From positions 226,374-290,373 of the forward strand of contig JAJYWB010000001.1 in NCBI GenBank assembly GCA_021791715.1: a DNA stretch of 64,000 nt. Reading direction: 5' to 3'. Source of the DNA: Planctomycetota bacterium (GTDB taxonomy: Bacteria; Planctomycetota; Planctomycetia; Isosphaerales; Isosphaeraceae). Position numbers and translations under genes: made by a program. The notes beneath the pieces are model-generated. The model had not been told where the DNA came from. It saw only the letters and a list, made by a program, of their open reading frames with translations, and did not search any database. Positions 43,528 through 53,310 of the stretch are shown here, piece after piece (positions within the stretch are counted from its first letter, which is position 1; every line of letters starts with the position of its first letter).

Positions 43528-43572
43528 AAAAAAACGCGAGACCGAACGGATTAAATCCGGCCGGCCTCGCGT
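43528..43572 (-). terminator. Terminator of the parvulin-like gene
   Basis: On the minus strand ACGCGAGGCCGGCCGGATTT and the complementary AATCCGTTCGGTCTCGCGT form a long imperfect stem, followed by a run of seven Ts (43528-43534 as A on the plus strand). It begins about 35 bp after the stop of the gene at 43608. Confidence 0.8.
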
Positions 43573-43607
43573 TAATTGGGAAGAGATATCTCAACCCGAA
43601 GAGGGAG

Positions 43608-44903
43608 TTAATTCTTTCCGCCCTTAAGATTGATCACGTCGTCGGCGGGCGCGCCCGCGGGAGGTCGACTGACGCCCCGAACTCCGACCGCGGCGGGGCC
43701 GTTGGTCGCCGCCGACCCCTTCGAGGTCGCCGACGAGGGAGTCACTTCCTTATCGACATCGGACATCAGATCGACCTTGCCGACGACCTGCTGCCGCTCC
43801 TCCTGGTGCGAAGGCTTGACCGTCCCCGTCATCATGTTCTCGATCGCCGCGGCGTCGGCGAGATCTTGATAAACCTCGGCCATCTTCTCCTTGAGCTTGA
43901 CCTCATACATCTGATCGTGCAAGTATTTGTAGATGGTGGGATCTTTGAGGGTTTTGGTTTTATCCCCAGCCATCAAGTCTTCGCGCTTCAGAATGATCCA
44001 GGTCGATTCGTTCACCTGGATCGGCCCGGTGATATCGCCGTCTTTGGGCTTGTGCGAATCGTCTTTATCGTTGGGATCGCCGTCGACGAGTTGGAGGAAC
44101 GCCGCGTCCGAAACGTTCCGCGGAGTCGCGTGCCGGCTGATCGGCTCGGCGATTAATCCGCCGAGGGCTCGACTGTTCATATCCATCGATTTGGTCCGCG
44201 CCAACGTTTCAAAGGCGCCGGGATTCCGCTGCAATTGCTCCCAAACGTCCATCGCGTCGCGCTGACGTGAAAGCATGATCAGACGACAACGAATTTTATC
44301 GCCGAAGCTGGCGTCGAGCGCCTCTTTGAGATCGGCCTGGGTCACCTGAACGCGGGGAGCGGCGAGTTTTCGGAGCGCGAGCGCCGGATAGATGATTTCC
44401 CTGGCATATTGCGCCGGGCTGATGCCTCGTTCTTTTTCGAGAGTCCGCAGCCATTGCTCGCGAGACGTCTTGGCGATCGTGTTCGCCATCCGATCGATTT
44501 CTTCGTTGACCTCGGCCGCGGTGATTTCGATTTTCTTTTCACGGAGAGCCTGATCGATAATATCGCGTGCGATCAGAACATCGAGAACTTCTTTGCCGTA
44601 TTTGGCCACGCACTCGTCGGCGAGCCGTTGACGTGTGATCGGATGATTGTTCACCATCGCGATCGGCGAACTGGGACTGACCGCGACCGCCTTGAGTTGG
44701 AGAGGATTGTTCTCCATCGCATCTTTCTGGTCCGCGGCGGGTTTGGGCTCGGCCTTCGCCTTTTTCTTGGCGGGAACGAAGCCCAGTTTTCCTCCCAACG
44801 ACCCGCTCGGCTGTTGCGCCAACGCCGCGGTCGCCGAGAGCGCCAAAACCGAAGCCATCAGTCCGGCGAATCGCCGCATCTTGCCGTGTTTCCGTTCGAT
44901 CAT
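43608..44903 (-). CDS. Periplasmic parvulin-like peptidyl-prolyl isomerase (SurA/PpiC-like)
   Basis: The 431-aa product starts with a basic stretch and a signal peptide (FAGLMASVLALSATAALAQQ, about residues 10-29). A SurA-type chaperone domain follows with AMVNNHPITRQRLADECVAK and a helical bundle. A degenerate parvulin-like domain lies at about 225-340 (IRCRLIMLSRQRDAMDVWEQ, then FETLARTKSMDMNSRALGGL), ending with a Ser/Pro-rich tail. The parvulin active-site residues cannot be confirmed by eye, so chaperone action may dominate. Start 44903 has AAAGGAG upstream; the frame is open to 45011. It is convergent with ppdK across the hairpin array. Confidence 0.85.
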   Translation of the reverse strand: MIERKHGKMRRFAGLMASVLALSATAALAQQPSGSLGGKLGFVPAKKKAKAEPKPAADQKDAMENNPLQLKAVAVSPSSPIAMVNNHPITRQRLADECVAKYGKEVLDVLIARDIIDQALREKKIEITAAEVNEEIDRMANTIAKTSREQWLRTLEKERGISPAQYAREIIYPALALRKLAAPRVQVTQADLKEALDASFGDKIRCRLIMLSRQRDAMDVWEQLQRNPGAFETLARTKSMDMNSRALGGLIAEPISRHATPRNVSDAAFLQLVDGDPNDKDDSHKPKDGDITGPIQVNESTWIILKREDLMAGDKTKTLKDPTIYKYLHDQMYEVKLKEKMAEVYQDLADAAAIENMMTGTVKPSHQEERQQVVGKVDLMSDVDKEVTPSSATSKGSAATNGPAAVGVRGVSRPPAGAPADDVINLKGGKN

Positions 44904-45363
44904 GTCGCCCCGACTCCTTTCGCCGCTTCGCCGGAACAATTCCATTCCCGGTCCGACCTCGGGTTCACAGGCGTGGAACTTTAGAAAATCTCGAAATTTC
45001 GTCAACGCCAATATTGAAATCCTCGTTCAAGCGATCAAGCAGCCTGCCTAACAAGCTACATCGATCGGGAGAATCCCCCCGATCAATAATCAACGCCAAA
45101 CTTCACCGCCTCGCTTCAAGAACTAGCCTCATCGATCCGACATAATATCACAGTCTAACATATCTTAAATCTAAATTAATAGCGGAATATGACCGGCCTG
45201 ACGCAATATGATCTCAAGGAGAAACTGATCCGTTTGGCGACGACGAATCCGGGCGATCGTTTCGACGACTCCCGATACCGATGCGAGATAACGAAAAGAT
45301 TGATCATACCGACGGGGCGAATCGACTGATTAAATAAAAATTATTTGCTATTGTTGATATTAT
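44904..45363 (+). other. Intergenic stretch between the parvulin-like gene and rlmN
   Basis: About 460 bp with no supported gene. The right half (45125-45360) is AT-rich with several runs of A and T and probably holds the promoter of the parvulin-like gene. Confidence 0.45.
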
Positions 45364-46428
45364 TCATGCCCCTCCCGCGAGCGTTCCGCACGCCGCCTGG
45401 ATATCGGCGCCGCCGGAATAGCGACGGACGACTGGCTGGCCGAGATGAATCGAAAGGAGATCGCGGAATCGCTTCAATTCTTCGGGTTCGGGAGGTTTAT
45501 ACCGACCCGAGGGGTCGACGACGTCGATCAGGTCGAACCGGACGCGAACGCCCGCGAGCAGTTCTCCCAACGCCCGGGCGTCGTCTTCGCCGACGTTCAA
45601 CCCATGAATACATACATAACTAAGCATAACACGATCGTTCCGCGCCCGCGCGTGGCGAGCCGCGGCGGCGACGACTTCTCGAATCGGCGAACGAGCCGCG
45701 ACCGGAACGAGCGTCGCTCGCTTTTCGTCGGTCGCCGCTCCCAGACTGATCGACAATCGAAATCGACGCTTCTCTGCGGTGAAGCGATCGATCTCGGGAA
45801 CGAGGCCGACCGTGCTGATCGTCATCCCCCTTCCCCCGATCGAGCCGCCGTAAGGACACGAAAGCAACTCGGCCGCGGCGAGCACGCGATCATAATTCAG
45901 AAAGGGTTCGCCCATCCCCATGAAAACGACCCCGGTCACTCGCCTTCCCTGCGAAACGGCTCGTTCGCGCGCGTGGTGGAATTGATCGACGATCTCCCAC
46001 ACCGCGAGATTTCGCCTGCTCGTCATCCGCGCCGTGGCGCAATAAACGCACCCCATCGCGCAGCCCACCTGCGACGACACGCACACGCTGACGGCGCCAG
46101 GCTTTTTTAAAGGGATCAATACCGTTTCAATCGATAACCCGTCGACCGTGCGGAGAAGGAGCTTTTCGAAGCCGTCCACACGAGATGTTGAAACATGTTC
46201 TAGCTTTAATCTTGGAAGAGGATCGACGGCTCGGAGGGTGAGCCTTTTGGGAATTTGGAACGAGCGATTCCAGGCGACGGGATCGAGAATCCCCCTGCCG
46301 ACCGTCGCGGCGAGCCAGCGTCTGGCGGTCGACTCGGGCTCTCCCAGGCTTGCGATCCGCGTAAGGAATTCCGCCGGATCGTGATCGCGGGGGTCGATAT
46401 CCGAGGTAGGACTTTCCAGTTGTGTCAC
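45364..46428 (-). CDS. rlmN: RlmN/Cfr-family 23S rRNA adenine methyltransferase (radical SAM)
   Basis: RlmN methylates C2 of A2503 in 23S rRNA and A37 of some tRNAs through a radical SAM mechanism. The 354-aa product has the cluster motif as VCVSSQVGCAMGCVYCATAR, with cysteines at about 123, 127 and 130. The family parts VVFMGMGEPFLNYDRVLAAA, ISTVGLVPEIDRF and LSISLGAATDEKR follow. The methyl-carrying C-terminal cysteine is in ADIQAACGTL (C348). RlmN is favoured over Cfr by length and by the chromosomal setting. A short N-terminal extension (TQLESPTSDIDPRDHDPAEF) is not conserved. Single-gene unit. Confidence 0.92.
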   Translation of the reverse strand: MTQLESPTSDIDPRDHDPAEFLTRIASLGEPESTARRWLAATVGRGILDPVAWNRSFQIPKRLTLRAVDPLPRLKLEHVSTSRVDGFEKLLLRTVDGLSIETVLIPLKKPGAVSVCVSSQVGCAMGCVYCATARMTSRRNLAVWEIVDQFHHARERAVSQGRRVTGVVFMGMGEPFLNYDRVLAAAELLSCPYGGSIGGRGMTISTVGLVPEIDRFTAEKRRFRLSISLGAATDEKRATLVPVAARSPIREVVAAAARHARARNDRVMLSYVCIHGLNVGEDDARALGELLAGVRVRFDLIDVVDPSGRYKPPEPEELKRFRDLLSIHLGQPVVRRYSGGADIQAACGTLAGGA

Positions 46429-46819
46429 GAGACCGATCTCCTGTCTTGTGCTTCATGGAACCCCGCGCTACAAACTTGCGGTCAAGCCGAGCGTCATCCC
46501 ACGAAGTATAACAACCCCTAAGACTTTGATTGGCGGAGTCGGTTCGTGGATGAATCGCACGCTCGATTATGACGTTTCACTCGCGGGGATCAGGCTTGAC
46601 GATCGATCCGCGGCGCTTCGGACTATTTGTTGAAAAGGCTTCCGATCGGGGCGAAACGGCGGGTACGATTTTACCGGATTCGATTGTTCGCGATTTGGAT
46701 CGTCATTGTAAACGCACGGATTTCCGATATTATCAACAATCGTCCGGCGGTTTTCGACCGGTTCTTGGCCATTTTCTCACTTCCTTTGAAATGTTCCCAA
46801 GAGATATGAGGAGTTTTTC
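46429..46819 (+). other. Divergent intergenic stretch upstream of the ACIII operon
   Basis: About 390 bp between rlmN (minus) and actA (plus). The act operon promoter must lie here; no gene, repeat or clear motif could be made out. Confidence 0.45.
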
Positions 46820-47473
46820 TTGCCTCTTGTATTTACCAAGACAGCGGACATCGTGCTGGGTCGGATCGTCGTGGGGTGTGTCTTGTCGGCCGGCCTGATT
46901 GTATCCGGTCTTTATTATTATGGGCATCCTTTGTATACGCGTGTAGGTTACGCTCCGATTCAGCCTGTACGTTTTTCTCATGAACAGCACGCCGGGCGAT
47001 TGGGAATGTCTTGTCTTTATTGTCATACAGGCGTTGAGCAATCATCGACGGCGAAGATTCCCCCGACTCAGACGTGCATGAACTGTCATCAAGCGATCAA
47101 GGCGACCAGCGTGCAACTGGAAACGGTTCGGGCCAGTTGGACAAGCGGGGCCGCGATTCCTTGGGAGCGTGTTCATCGGACGCCGGATTACGTCTACTTC
47201 AACCACGCCGTGCATGTGCGTCGCGGGATCGGTTGCGTGAGTTGCCATGGCAAGGTCAACGAAATGCCGGTCGTTGTACATGATAAGCCGCTGAGTATGG
47301 GGTGGTGTCTTGATTGCCATCGTCATCCCGAGGAGTATTTGCGTCCTCCCGATGAGGCGACGAATTTCCACTGGCAGCCTCCCGAGGCTCGCACACAAAT
47401 CGAAGAAGGTCGGATCTTGCAAGCGAAGTCTCGGATTAAGGCCACAGAATCCTGCACGGGATGCCACAGATGA
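46820..47473 (+). CDS. actA: Pentaheme cytochrome c subunit of Alternative Complex III
   Basis: ActA is the membrane-tethered multiheme cytochrome of ACIII, the quinol:electron-acceptor oxidoreductase that replaces bc1. The 217-aa product has an N-terminal transmembrane helix (IVVGCVLSAGLIVSGLYYYG, about residues 16-35). It carries five heme motifs: CLYCH (65-69), CMNCH (86-90), CVSCH (139-143), CLDCH (163-167) and CTGCH (212-216), plus distal ligand histidines such as FSHEQH and FNHAVH. The start is TTG with a GAGGAG 6 nt before it. The stop overlaps the actB start (ATGA), so this is the first gene of the operon. Confidence 0.94.
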   Translation: MPLVFTKTADIVLGRIVVGCVLSAGLIVSGLYYYGHPLYTRVGYAPIQPVRFSHEQHAGRLGMSCLYCHTGVEQSSTAKIPPTQTCMNCHQAIKATSVQLETVRASWTSGAAIPWERVHRTPDYVYFNHAVHVRRGIGCVSCHGKVNEMPVVVHDKPLSMGWCLDCHRHPEEYLRPPDEATNFHWQPPEARTQIEEGRILQAKSRIKATESCTGCHR

Positions 47474-50400
47474 ATAAAGATCAGAGTGTGGAAACGGAGT
47501 CTTCGCATTGGAGCGGGCTCGAACCCACGGGGAAAAGCTATTGGCGCAGCCTTGACGAGTTGGCCGACTCGCCGGCGTTTCGCGAGTGGGTGGACGAGCG
47601 GTTCCCCCGATCGATGAGCGAGCTTCTCTCGGGCGGGATCGATCGGAGACGTTTTCTGCATTTGATGGCCGCGTCGCTCGGTTTGGCGGGGTTGACGGGA
47701 TTTACGGGTTGTCGTCGGCCCGAGTTCAAGGCTTTGCCGTATAGTAAGCCTCCTTTGGAGGTCGTTCCCGGGCTGCCCAATTTTTATGCGTCGTCGATGC
47801 CTCGACCGGGTTCGGCGATTCCAATCTTGGTGGAAAGTCACGAGGGACGTCCTACCAAGATTGAAGGGAATCCCAAGCATCCCGACAGCGGGGGGGCTTC
47901 CGACGCGTTCGCACAAGCATCGGTTCTTGATATGTACGATCCCGACCGGTCGAAAAGCGTGCTCCATAAGGGGGAGCCTTCGACCTGGGCGGCGTATGAT
48001 GGATTCGCGGGAGCTCACTTCGCCGCGCTGCGCGCCGATAAGGGGCGTGGGCTGCACATTTTGTGCGAGGATACGTCTTCGCCTTCGATCGACTTACTAC
48101 GGCGGCACATTCGGTCGGTGATGCCCGATGCTCGATGGTATACATACGAGCCGATCGGCACGTCGAACGCACGGGGAGGGGCGGCGCTGGCGTTCGACGC
48201 TCCGATCGTTTCCCGGTATCGGTTCGAGCGAGCCGCGGTCGTGTTGACGCTCGACGCCGATATTCTCGGCGTGGAAGATATCGGCGGCCGTCATCTCCGC
48301 GGTTTCGCCGACGCCAGGCGGATCGACGGAACGACGGACACGATGAACCGTCTTTACGCGGTTGAGAGTCGTTATTCTCTCACCGGTGGTATGGCGGATC
48401 ATCGGTATCGGCTGCCGTCGAGCCATGTGCTCGATTTCACGCTGGCGCTGACGAGGGAGGTGCTCATATCAATCGCCGGAGGGTCTGCGCCTGGGACGGG
48501 GAAACCTCAATCGCTTTTACGCGAGGCGCTCGACGCGAACCGCGGTCGGGCGGCGATCGACGATCGGTGGGTTCATGAGACGGCCTCCGACCTTCGTGCG
48601 AACGCCGGCAAAGGGCTGATCGTCCCGGGTCGCGGTCAGTCACCGCTTGTTCATGCTCTTGCGCATGCATTAAACGATATATTGGGTAATCTGGGGTCGA
48701 CTGTCGAGCTGCGGAGCGAGACGCCGGCGGGAGACGCCGGGATTTTGCAGGATCTGGCTACGTCGATCGGCGAAGGGAAGGTTGAGACGCTTGTCGTGGT
48801 CGATTGCAACCCCGTTTACAATGCTCCAGCCGATCTGGGGTTCGCCAAGTTGATGGATCGGGTCGCGACGACGATCCGGCTGGGGCTTTACGCCGATGAG
48901 ACGTCTCGATCGGCTTCTTGGCATCTTCCCGCGGCGCATTATCTGGAATCGTGGGGCGACGCGCGGACGGGCGACGGGACGGTCGTACCAATCCAGCCCT
49001 TGATCGAGCCCCTTTTCGGCGGTCGGTCGGCTCTTGAGATCCTCGCCCGCCTATCCGGTTATGCGAAGACCTCGCCTTATGAGATCGTCCGCGACGCGTT
49101 TAGGAAGGTTTCCGGAGTCGCCACGGATGGTTTTGAAGTCGCCTGGCGTAAGTTCCTCCACGACGGTCTGCTCGCCGGCTCTGAGCACCCCGCTGCGAAA
49201 CCGACATTGCAATGGAGTTCTATCGCCTGGGCTGTTACGGCGGCGAAGCCAAGCCCGTCGCTTTCGGTGGAGAACCTCGAGATCGTTTTCGATCGCGATA
49301 CCAAGGTTGACGACGGTCGATTCGCCAATAACGGTTTTCTTCAGGAAGTTCCCGACCCGATCACCAAACTGACTTGGGACAACGCGGCGATCCTGAGCCC
49401 GAAGACGGCCAAAGCGTTGGGAGTTTCGACGGGCGACCTCGTTAGGTTGGAGTTGTCTGGGCGCGATCTTGAGATAGTCGCCTTGGTTCTTCCCGGTCAA
49501 GCGGATTATTCGGTCGCGGCGGCGTTGGGTTACGGTCGAACGTCGGCCGGCCGTGTGGGGAACGGAATCGGGTTCAACACATATCGGCTTCGCACGACCG
49601 CGGCTCTTGATATCGCGGTCGGCCTGAAACTGACACGGACGGGGCGAACGCATCGCCTTGCCTGTACGCAGGATCACTTTACGATGGAAGGCCGCGACCT
49701 TGTCCACGAACTGACGCTCGCCGAATCGCGGCTTACCACGGTGCACGGCGGTTCCGAGTCCGAGATTGTCGGCGAGATCCTCACGCCCCCTGTGCTCGAC
49801 GGCGAGCACCAATGGGGGATGGCGATTGATCTCAACACGTGTATCGGATGTAACGCGTGTACGGTCGCCTGCCAGGTTGAGAATAACATTCCGATCGTCG
49901 GCAAGGATGAGGTGGCGCGTGGTCGAGAGATGCACTGGATTCGGATCGACCGGTATTTCTCGGGGGGCGAGGACGATCCGAGCCTGGTGCATCAGCCGGT
50001 GGCGTGCATGCAATGCGAAAACGCGCCGTGCGAGATCGTCTGCCCGGTCAACGCGACCGTGCACAGCGAGGAAGGTTTAAACATGCAGGTATACAGCCGC
50101 TGCATCGGTACGCGTTACTGTTTGAACAATTGTCCATATAAGGTGCGGCGGTTCAATTTTTACAATTACAACGAGCGGCCGCTCGATCAGCTTCGGCTCG
50201 GGCCGCTAACCGAGAAGGGGATGGCCGAGACGCTACGGATGCAAAAGAACCCCGACGTGACGGTTCGAATCCGTGGAGTCATGGAGAAGTGTACATATTG
50301 TGTGCAGAGGATTGAACGAGGTAAGATCGGCGCGCGGGTGAAAGCCGGCGCGTCGGCCGATACGTCGATTCCTGACGGAACGATCGTCCCGGCGTGCGAA

Positions 50401-50592
50401 CAGGCCTGTCCCGCTCGGGCGATCATCTTCGGCGATCTGAACGATCCCGAAAGTCGCGTATCGAAGGTCAAGAAGCAAGCACGCAATTATTCGTTGCTCG
50501 GGGATTTGAACACGCGCCCGCGAACGACTTACTTGGCCCGGGTACGGAATCCGAACCCTGGGATGCCGGAATCCGCGGGAGCTCAAGGATGA
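47470..50592 (+). CDS. actB: Iron-sulfur/molybdopterin-like subunit of Alternative Complex III
   Basis: ActB is the large periplasmic subunit that passes electrons from the membrane subunits to the heme chain. The 1040-aa product carries a twin-arginine signal (GGIDRRRFLHLMAASLGLAG, about residues 56-75). A long region homologous to molybdopterin oxidoreductases follows (about 85-760); in ACIII this is known not to bind the cofactor. Iron-sulfur domains begin near residue 790: CIGCNACTVACQVENNIPIV, CMQCENAPCEIVCPVNAT, YSRCIGTRYCLNNCPYKVRR and EKCTYCVQRIERGKIG with CEQACPARAII. The start overlaps the actA stop and the stop overlaps the actC-D start (ATGA), implying translational coupling. Of the two possible starts (47461 and 47470) the overlap favours the latter. 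Confidence 0.95.
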   Translation: MNKDQSVETESSHWSGLEPTGKSYWRSLDELADSPAFREWVDERFPRSMSELLSGGIDRRRFLHLMAASLGLAGLTGFTGCRRPEFKALPYSKPPLEVVPGLPNFYASSMPRPGSAIPILVESHEGRPTKIEGNPKHPDSGGASDAFAQASVLDMYDPDRSKSVLHKGEPSTWAAYDGFAGAHFAALRADKGRGLHILCEDTSSPSIDLLRRHIRSVMPDARWYTYEPIGTSNARGGAALAFDAPIVSRYRFERAAVVLTLDADILGVEDIGGRHLRGFADARRIDGTTDTMNRLYAVESRYSLTGGMADHRYRLPSSHVLDFTLALTREVLISIAGGSAPGTGKPQSLLREALDANRGRAAIDDRWVHETASDLRANAGKGLIVPGRGQSPLVHALAHALNDILGNLGSTVELRSETPAGDAGILQDLATSIGEGKVETLVVVDCNPVYNAPADLGFAKLMDRVATTIRLGLYADETSRSASWHLPAAHYLESWGDARTGDGTVVPIQPLIEPLFGGRSALEILARLSGYAKTSPYEIVRDAFRKVSGVATDGFEVAWRKFLHDGLLAGSEHPAAKPTLQWSSIAWAVTAAKPSPSLSVENLEIVFDRDTKVDDGRFANNGFLQEVPDPITKLTWDNAAILSPKTAKALGVSTGDLVRLELSGRDLEIVALVLPGQADYSVAAALGYGRTSAGRVGNGIGFNTYRLRTTAALDIAVGLKLTRTGRTHRLACTQDHFTMEGRDLVHELTLAESRLTTVHGGSESEIVGEILTPPVLDGEHQWGMAIDLNTCIGCNACTVACQVENNIPIVGKDEVARGREMHWIRIDRYFSGGEDDPSLVHQPVACMQCENAPCEIVCPVNATVHSEEGLNMQVYSRCIGTRYCLNNCPYKVRRFNFYNYNERPLDQLRLGPLTEKGMAETLRMQKNPDVTVRIRGVMEKCTYCVQRIERGKIGARVKAGASADTSIPDGTIVPACEQACPARAIIFGDLNDPESRVSKVKKQARNYSLLGDLNTRPRTTYLARVRNPNPGMPESAGAQG

Positions 50593-52577
50593 ACGAACGG
50601 ATCAAAGAATACGGAGGGGCCGCGCCGATTGAACCCTCTTTGATCGAGGGGGGACATGATTTCGCGTCACTCACCGATCTGGTCAGCGGGCTGGTTGAAC
50701 TTCCCACGCCTCGCTGGTGGTGGATTATTTTTTCGATCTGCGCCGTGTTACTGGTAATCGGCGGTTTGATGTCGGTCTACGTCATTTCCACGGGGATCGG
50801 CGTTTGGGGGATGAACTCGCCCGTGGGCTGGGCGTTTGATATCACCAATTTCGTTTTTTGGGTCGGAATCGGCCATGCGGGCACATTGATCTCGGCGATT
50901 TTGTTTTTGTTTCGTCAGAAATGGCGGTCGAGTTTGAACCGGTTCGCCGAGGCGATGACGCTGTTCGCGGTGGCTTGCGCGGGACTGTTTGTGACGATTC
51001 ACCTGGGCCGCGCGTGGCTGTTCTGGTATCTGATCCCGGCCCCGAATTCGATCTCGATTTACCCCAATTACCGCAGCGCGCTATCGTGGGATTTCGCGGC
51101 GGTCGCGACTTACGCGACGGTATCGACGATGTTCTGGTTTTACGGTTTGATTCCCGACCTGGCTACGCTGCGCGATCGCGCCGAGGGGGGGATTCGCCGG
51201 CGGATTTACGGCCTACTCGCGCTGGGATGGCGCGGATCGGGACGGCACTGGCACAACTACGAATCGACTTACCTGATGCTCGCCGGATTGGCCACCGCTC
51301 TGGTGGTGAGTGTGCATACGATCGTCAGCTTCGACTTCGCGACCTCGGTCATCCCGGGCTGGCATTCGACGATCTTCCCTCCGTATTTCGTCACGGGGGC
51401 GATCTTCTCGGGTTTGTCGATGGTGATCACCCTGATCGTGCCGCTCAGGGTCCTTTGCGGGCTCAAAGACCTGGTCGGTCCGCGCCACCTCGAGGTTCTT
51501 TGCAAGCTCATCCTGGCGACGGGGATGCTGCTAAGCTATGGATACATGATTGAGCTTTTCAACGCCTGGTACGGCGGTTCTCCCATGGAACGGTTCGTCT
51601 TTTATAATCGGATGACCGGCCCATACGCTTGGTGCTACTGGACGATGATGGTGTGCAACGTGTTCATACCTCATCTGTTCTGGTTTCGCTGGTTCCGAAC
51701 GACCCCGTGGGCGATGTTCTTGGTTGCGATCTGCGTGAACGTCGGGATGTGGTTCGAGCGATTCGTAATCGTGGTTACAAGCCTGCACCGCGATTATCTG
51801 CCTTCGAGTTGGGGGATGTTCTATCCGACATGGGTTGATATTCTCTTACTTATAGGCGGGTTTGGTTTGTTTTCGACGTTATTCATGCTGTTTATTCGAT
51901 TATTGCCGATGGTCGCCCTGAGCGAAGTGAAGGCGATTTTGCCGGCGGCGAATCCGCACCATTCGCCGGCTCCGAATCCTCGACATGAAACCGAGGAAGC
52001 CGAAGCGAGCCGCGAAACGAGCGCACCGGCGTCGGCGGGGGTTTTCGACGGTCCGCCGCATTGCGCTCTCGCGCGGTTCGACGGGCCCGGGGAGCTGCTG
52101 GAAGCGGTCAAACGACTTGTCGCGGCGGGTTACCGGCTCCTAGACACTTATTCGCCTTTTCCAATTCACGGCATGGAGAAGGCGCTGATGCTGAAGCGAT
52201 CAAAGGTTCCGATGTTCACGTTGGCGGGAGGGATATTTGGATTTACGTTCGCGCACTCGCTTCAATGGTATCAGAGCGCGGTGGCATATCGGTTGGACGC
52301 CGGAGGCAAACCGATCAACAGTCCCGAGGCGTTCGTGCCGATCACCTTTGAAACGATGGTTCTGTACGCGGCGTTTGGAGCGGTAGCGGGAATGCTGTTG
52401 CTCAACGGCCTGCCGCGATTGTATCACCCCGTGTTTCGAGGTCGGTCGTTCACTAGGGCCACGGGGGACGGCTTCTTCTTGGCGGTCGAGGCCCGCGACC
52501 CGAAGTTTGATCAAAGCGCGACGACCGCCTTGCTTGCCGAGGCGGGAGGCAAGGAGATCGAGCTGCTGCACGCTTGA
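50589..52577 (+). CDS. ActC-ActD fusion: NrfD-like quinol-binding subunit joined to DUF3341 subunit
   Basis: The 662-aa product joins two ACIII subunits that are normally separate. Residues 1-450 are ActC, an NrfD-family membrane protein with about ten helices, the quinol-interacting subunit. Examples are WWWIIFSICAVLLVIGGLMS, FWVGIGHAGTLISAILFLFR, VTIHLGRAWLFWYLIPAPNS and LLLIGGFGLFSTLFMLFIRL. After a Glu/Ala/Pro linker (ETEEAEASRETSAPASAG), residues 490-662 are ActD (DUF3341): HCALARFDGPGELLEAVKRL, YRLLDTYSPFPIHGMEKAL and two helices. The reading frame is continuous with no stop between the parts. ATG 50589 overlaps the actB stop. The frame is open to 50394, but that is a shadow of actB. 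Confidence 0.94.
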   Translation: MNERIKEYGGAAPIEPSLIEGGHDFASLTDLVSGLVELPTPRWWWIIFSICAVLLVIGGLMSVYVISTGIGVWGMNSPVGWAFDITNFVFWVGIGHAGTLISAILFLFRQKWRSSLNRFAEAMTLFAVACAGLFVTIHLGRAWLFWYLIPAPNSISIYPNYRSALSWDFAAVATYATVSTMFWFYGLIPDLATLRDRAEGGIRRRIYGLLALGWRGSGRHWHNYESTYLMLAGLATALVVSVHTIVSFDFATSVIPGWHSTIFPPYFVTGAIFSGLSMVITLIVPLRVLCGLKDLVGPRHLEVLCKLILATGMLLSYGYMIELFNAWYGGSPMERFVFYNRMTGPYAWCYWTMMVCNVFIPHLFWFRWFRTTPWAMFLVAICVNVGMWFERFVIVVTSLHRDYLPSSWGMFYPTWVDILLLIGGFGLFSTLFMLFIRLLPMVALSEVKAILPAANPHHSPAPNPRHETEEAEASRETSAPASAGVFDGPPHCALARFDGPGELLEAVKRLVAAGYRLLDTYSPFPIHGMEKALMLKRSKVPMFTLAGGIFGFTFAHSLQWYQSAVAYRLDAGGKPINSPEAFVPITFETMVLYAAFGAVAGMLLLNGLPRLYHPVFRGRSFTRATGDGFFLAVEARDPKFDQSATTALLAEAGGKEIELLHA

Positions 52578-52653
52578 ACCCGAGGCCGCCGGTGTTGGAT
52601 CGCCCGGGATCGGATTGTCGTCGATTTGATTGGGAATGCGACGGGAGGTGTGG

Positions 52654-53310
52654 ATGCGTTGGGTTTTTCTGGGGATCGCACTTCTGACCTCGATCGTCGT
52701 GTCCATATTGGGAACGCGCGGAACGGTCAACGGCCGTCGCCCATTGATGTTGTTTCCCGATATGAACGCCCAGCCGCGTTACGACCCCCAAGGCCCGAGC
52801 GCTTTCTTCGCCGACGGCCGAGTCATGCGGACTCCCCCGAGCGGAACCGTTCCCTTCGGTGGCTCCGATTACGAATGCGACGCGGGCTCGCCGCGGCAGA
52901 ACCCCGACTTCCTCCAGGCCGACGACGCGTACTATCGGGGTAAACAGGGCGCCTCGTGGGTCTCCAAGAACCCGGTGAAACTCGACATCGAGCTGCTCCG
53001 CCGCGGGCGAGAGCGTTACGATATTCACTGCGCCGTTTGCCACGGAGCGACGGGGACGGGCGCCGGAGTTATGACCAAATTCGGCATGGTGGGCGTGGCG
53101 AGCATCACCGACGACTTGCACAAGTTGATGTCCGACGGGGAATATTTTAATGTGATCACCAACGGCAAAGGAAGAATGATGCCGTACGCTCCGCAGGTCT
53201 CGGTTCGCGATCGGTGGGCGATCGTCGCCTACATTCGCGCGTTGATGCGTAGCCAAAGCGGACGCCCAAGCGATATCCCCGAGGCGTTACGAGGGGAACT
53301 GAAGCGATGA
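52654..53310 (+). CDS. actE: Monoheme cytochrome c subunit of Alternative Complex III
   Basis: ActE is the small cytochrome c of ACIII, anchored to the membrane. The 218-aa product has an N-terminal hydrophobic segment (VFLGIALLTSIVVSILG, about 4-20). A PRYDPQGPSAFFADGR region typical of ActE follows, then the heme motif CAVCH at 126-130 with the likely methionine ligand in GKGRMMPYAPQ. GGGAGGTGTGG precedes the ATG at 52654, the best start in the frame, which is open from 52630. The stop overlaps the actF start. Position and motif agree with actE; it might also be called a class I cytochrome c. Confidence 0.92.
   Translation: MRWVFLGIALLTSIVVSILGTRGTVNGRRPLMLFPDMNAQPRYDPQGPSAFFADGRVMRTPPSGTVPFGGSDYECDAGSPRQNPDFLQADDAYYRGKQGASWVSKNPVKLDIELLRRGRERYDIHCAVCHGATGTGAGVMTKFGMVGVASITDDLHKLMSDGEYFNVITNGKGRMMPYAPQVSVRDRWAIVAYIRALMRSQSGRPSDIPEALRGELKR

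Noticed and set aside
49051..50064. 337-aa minus-strand frame over actB
   Set aside because: Antisense shadow of the conserved iron-sulfur subunit with no binding site or domain.
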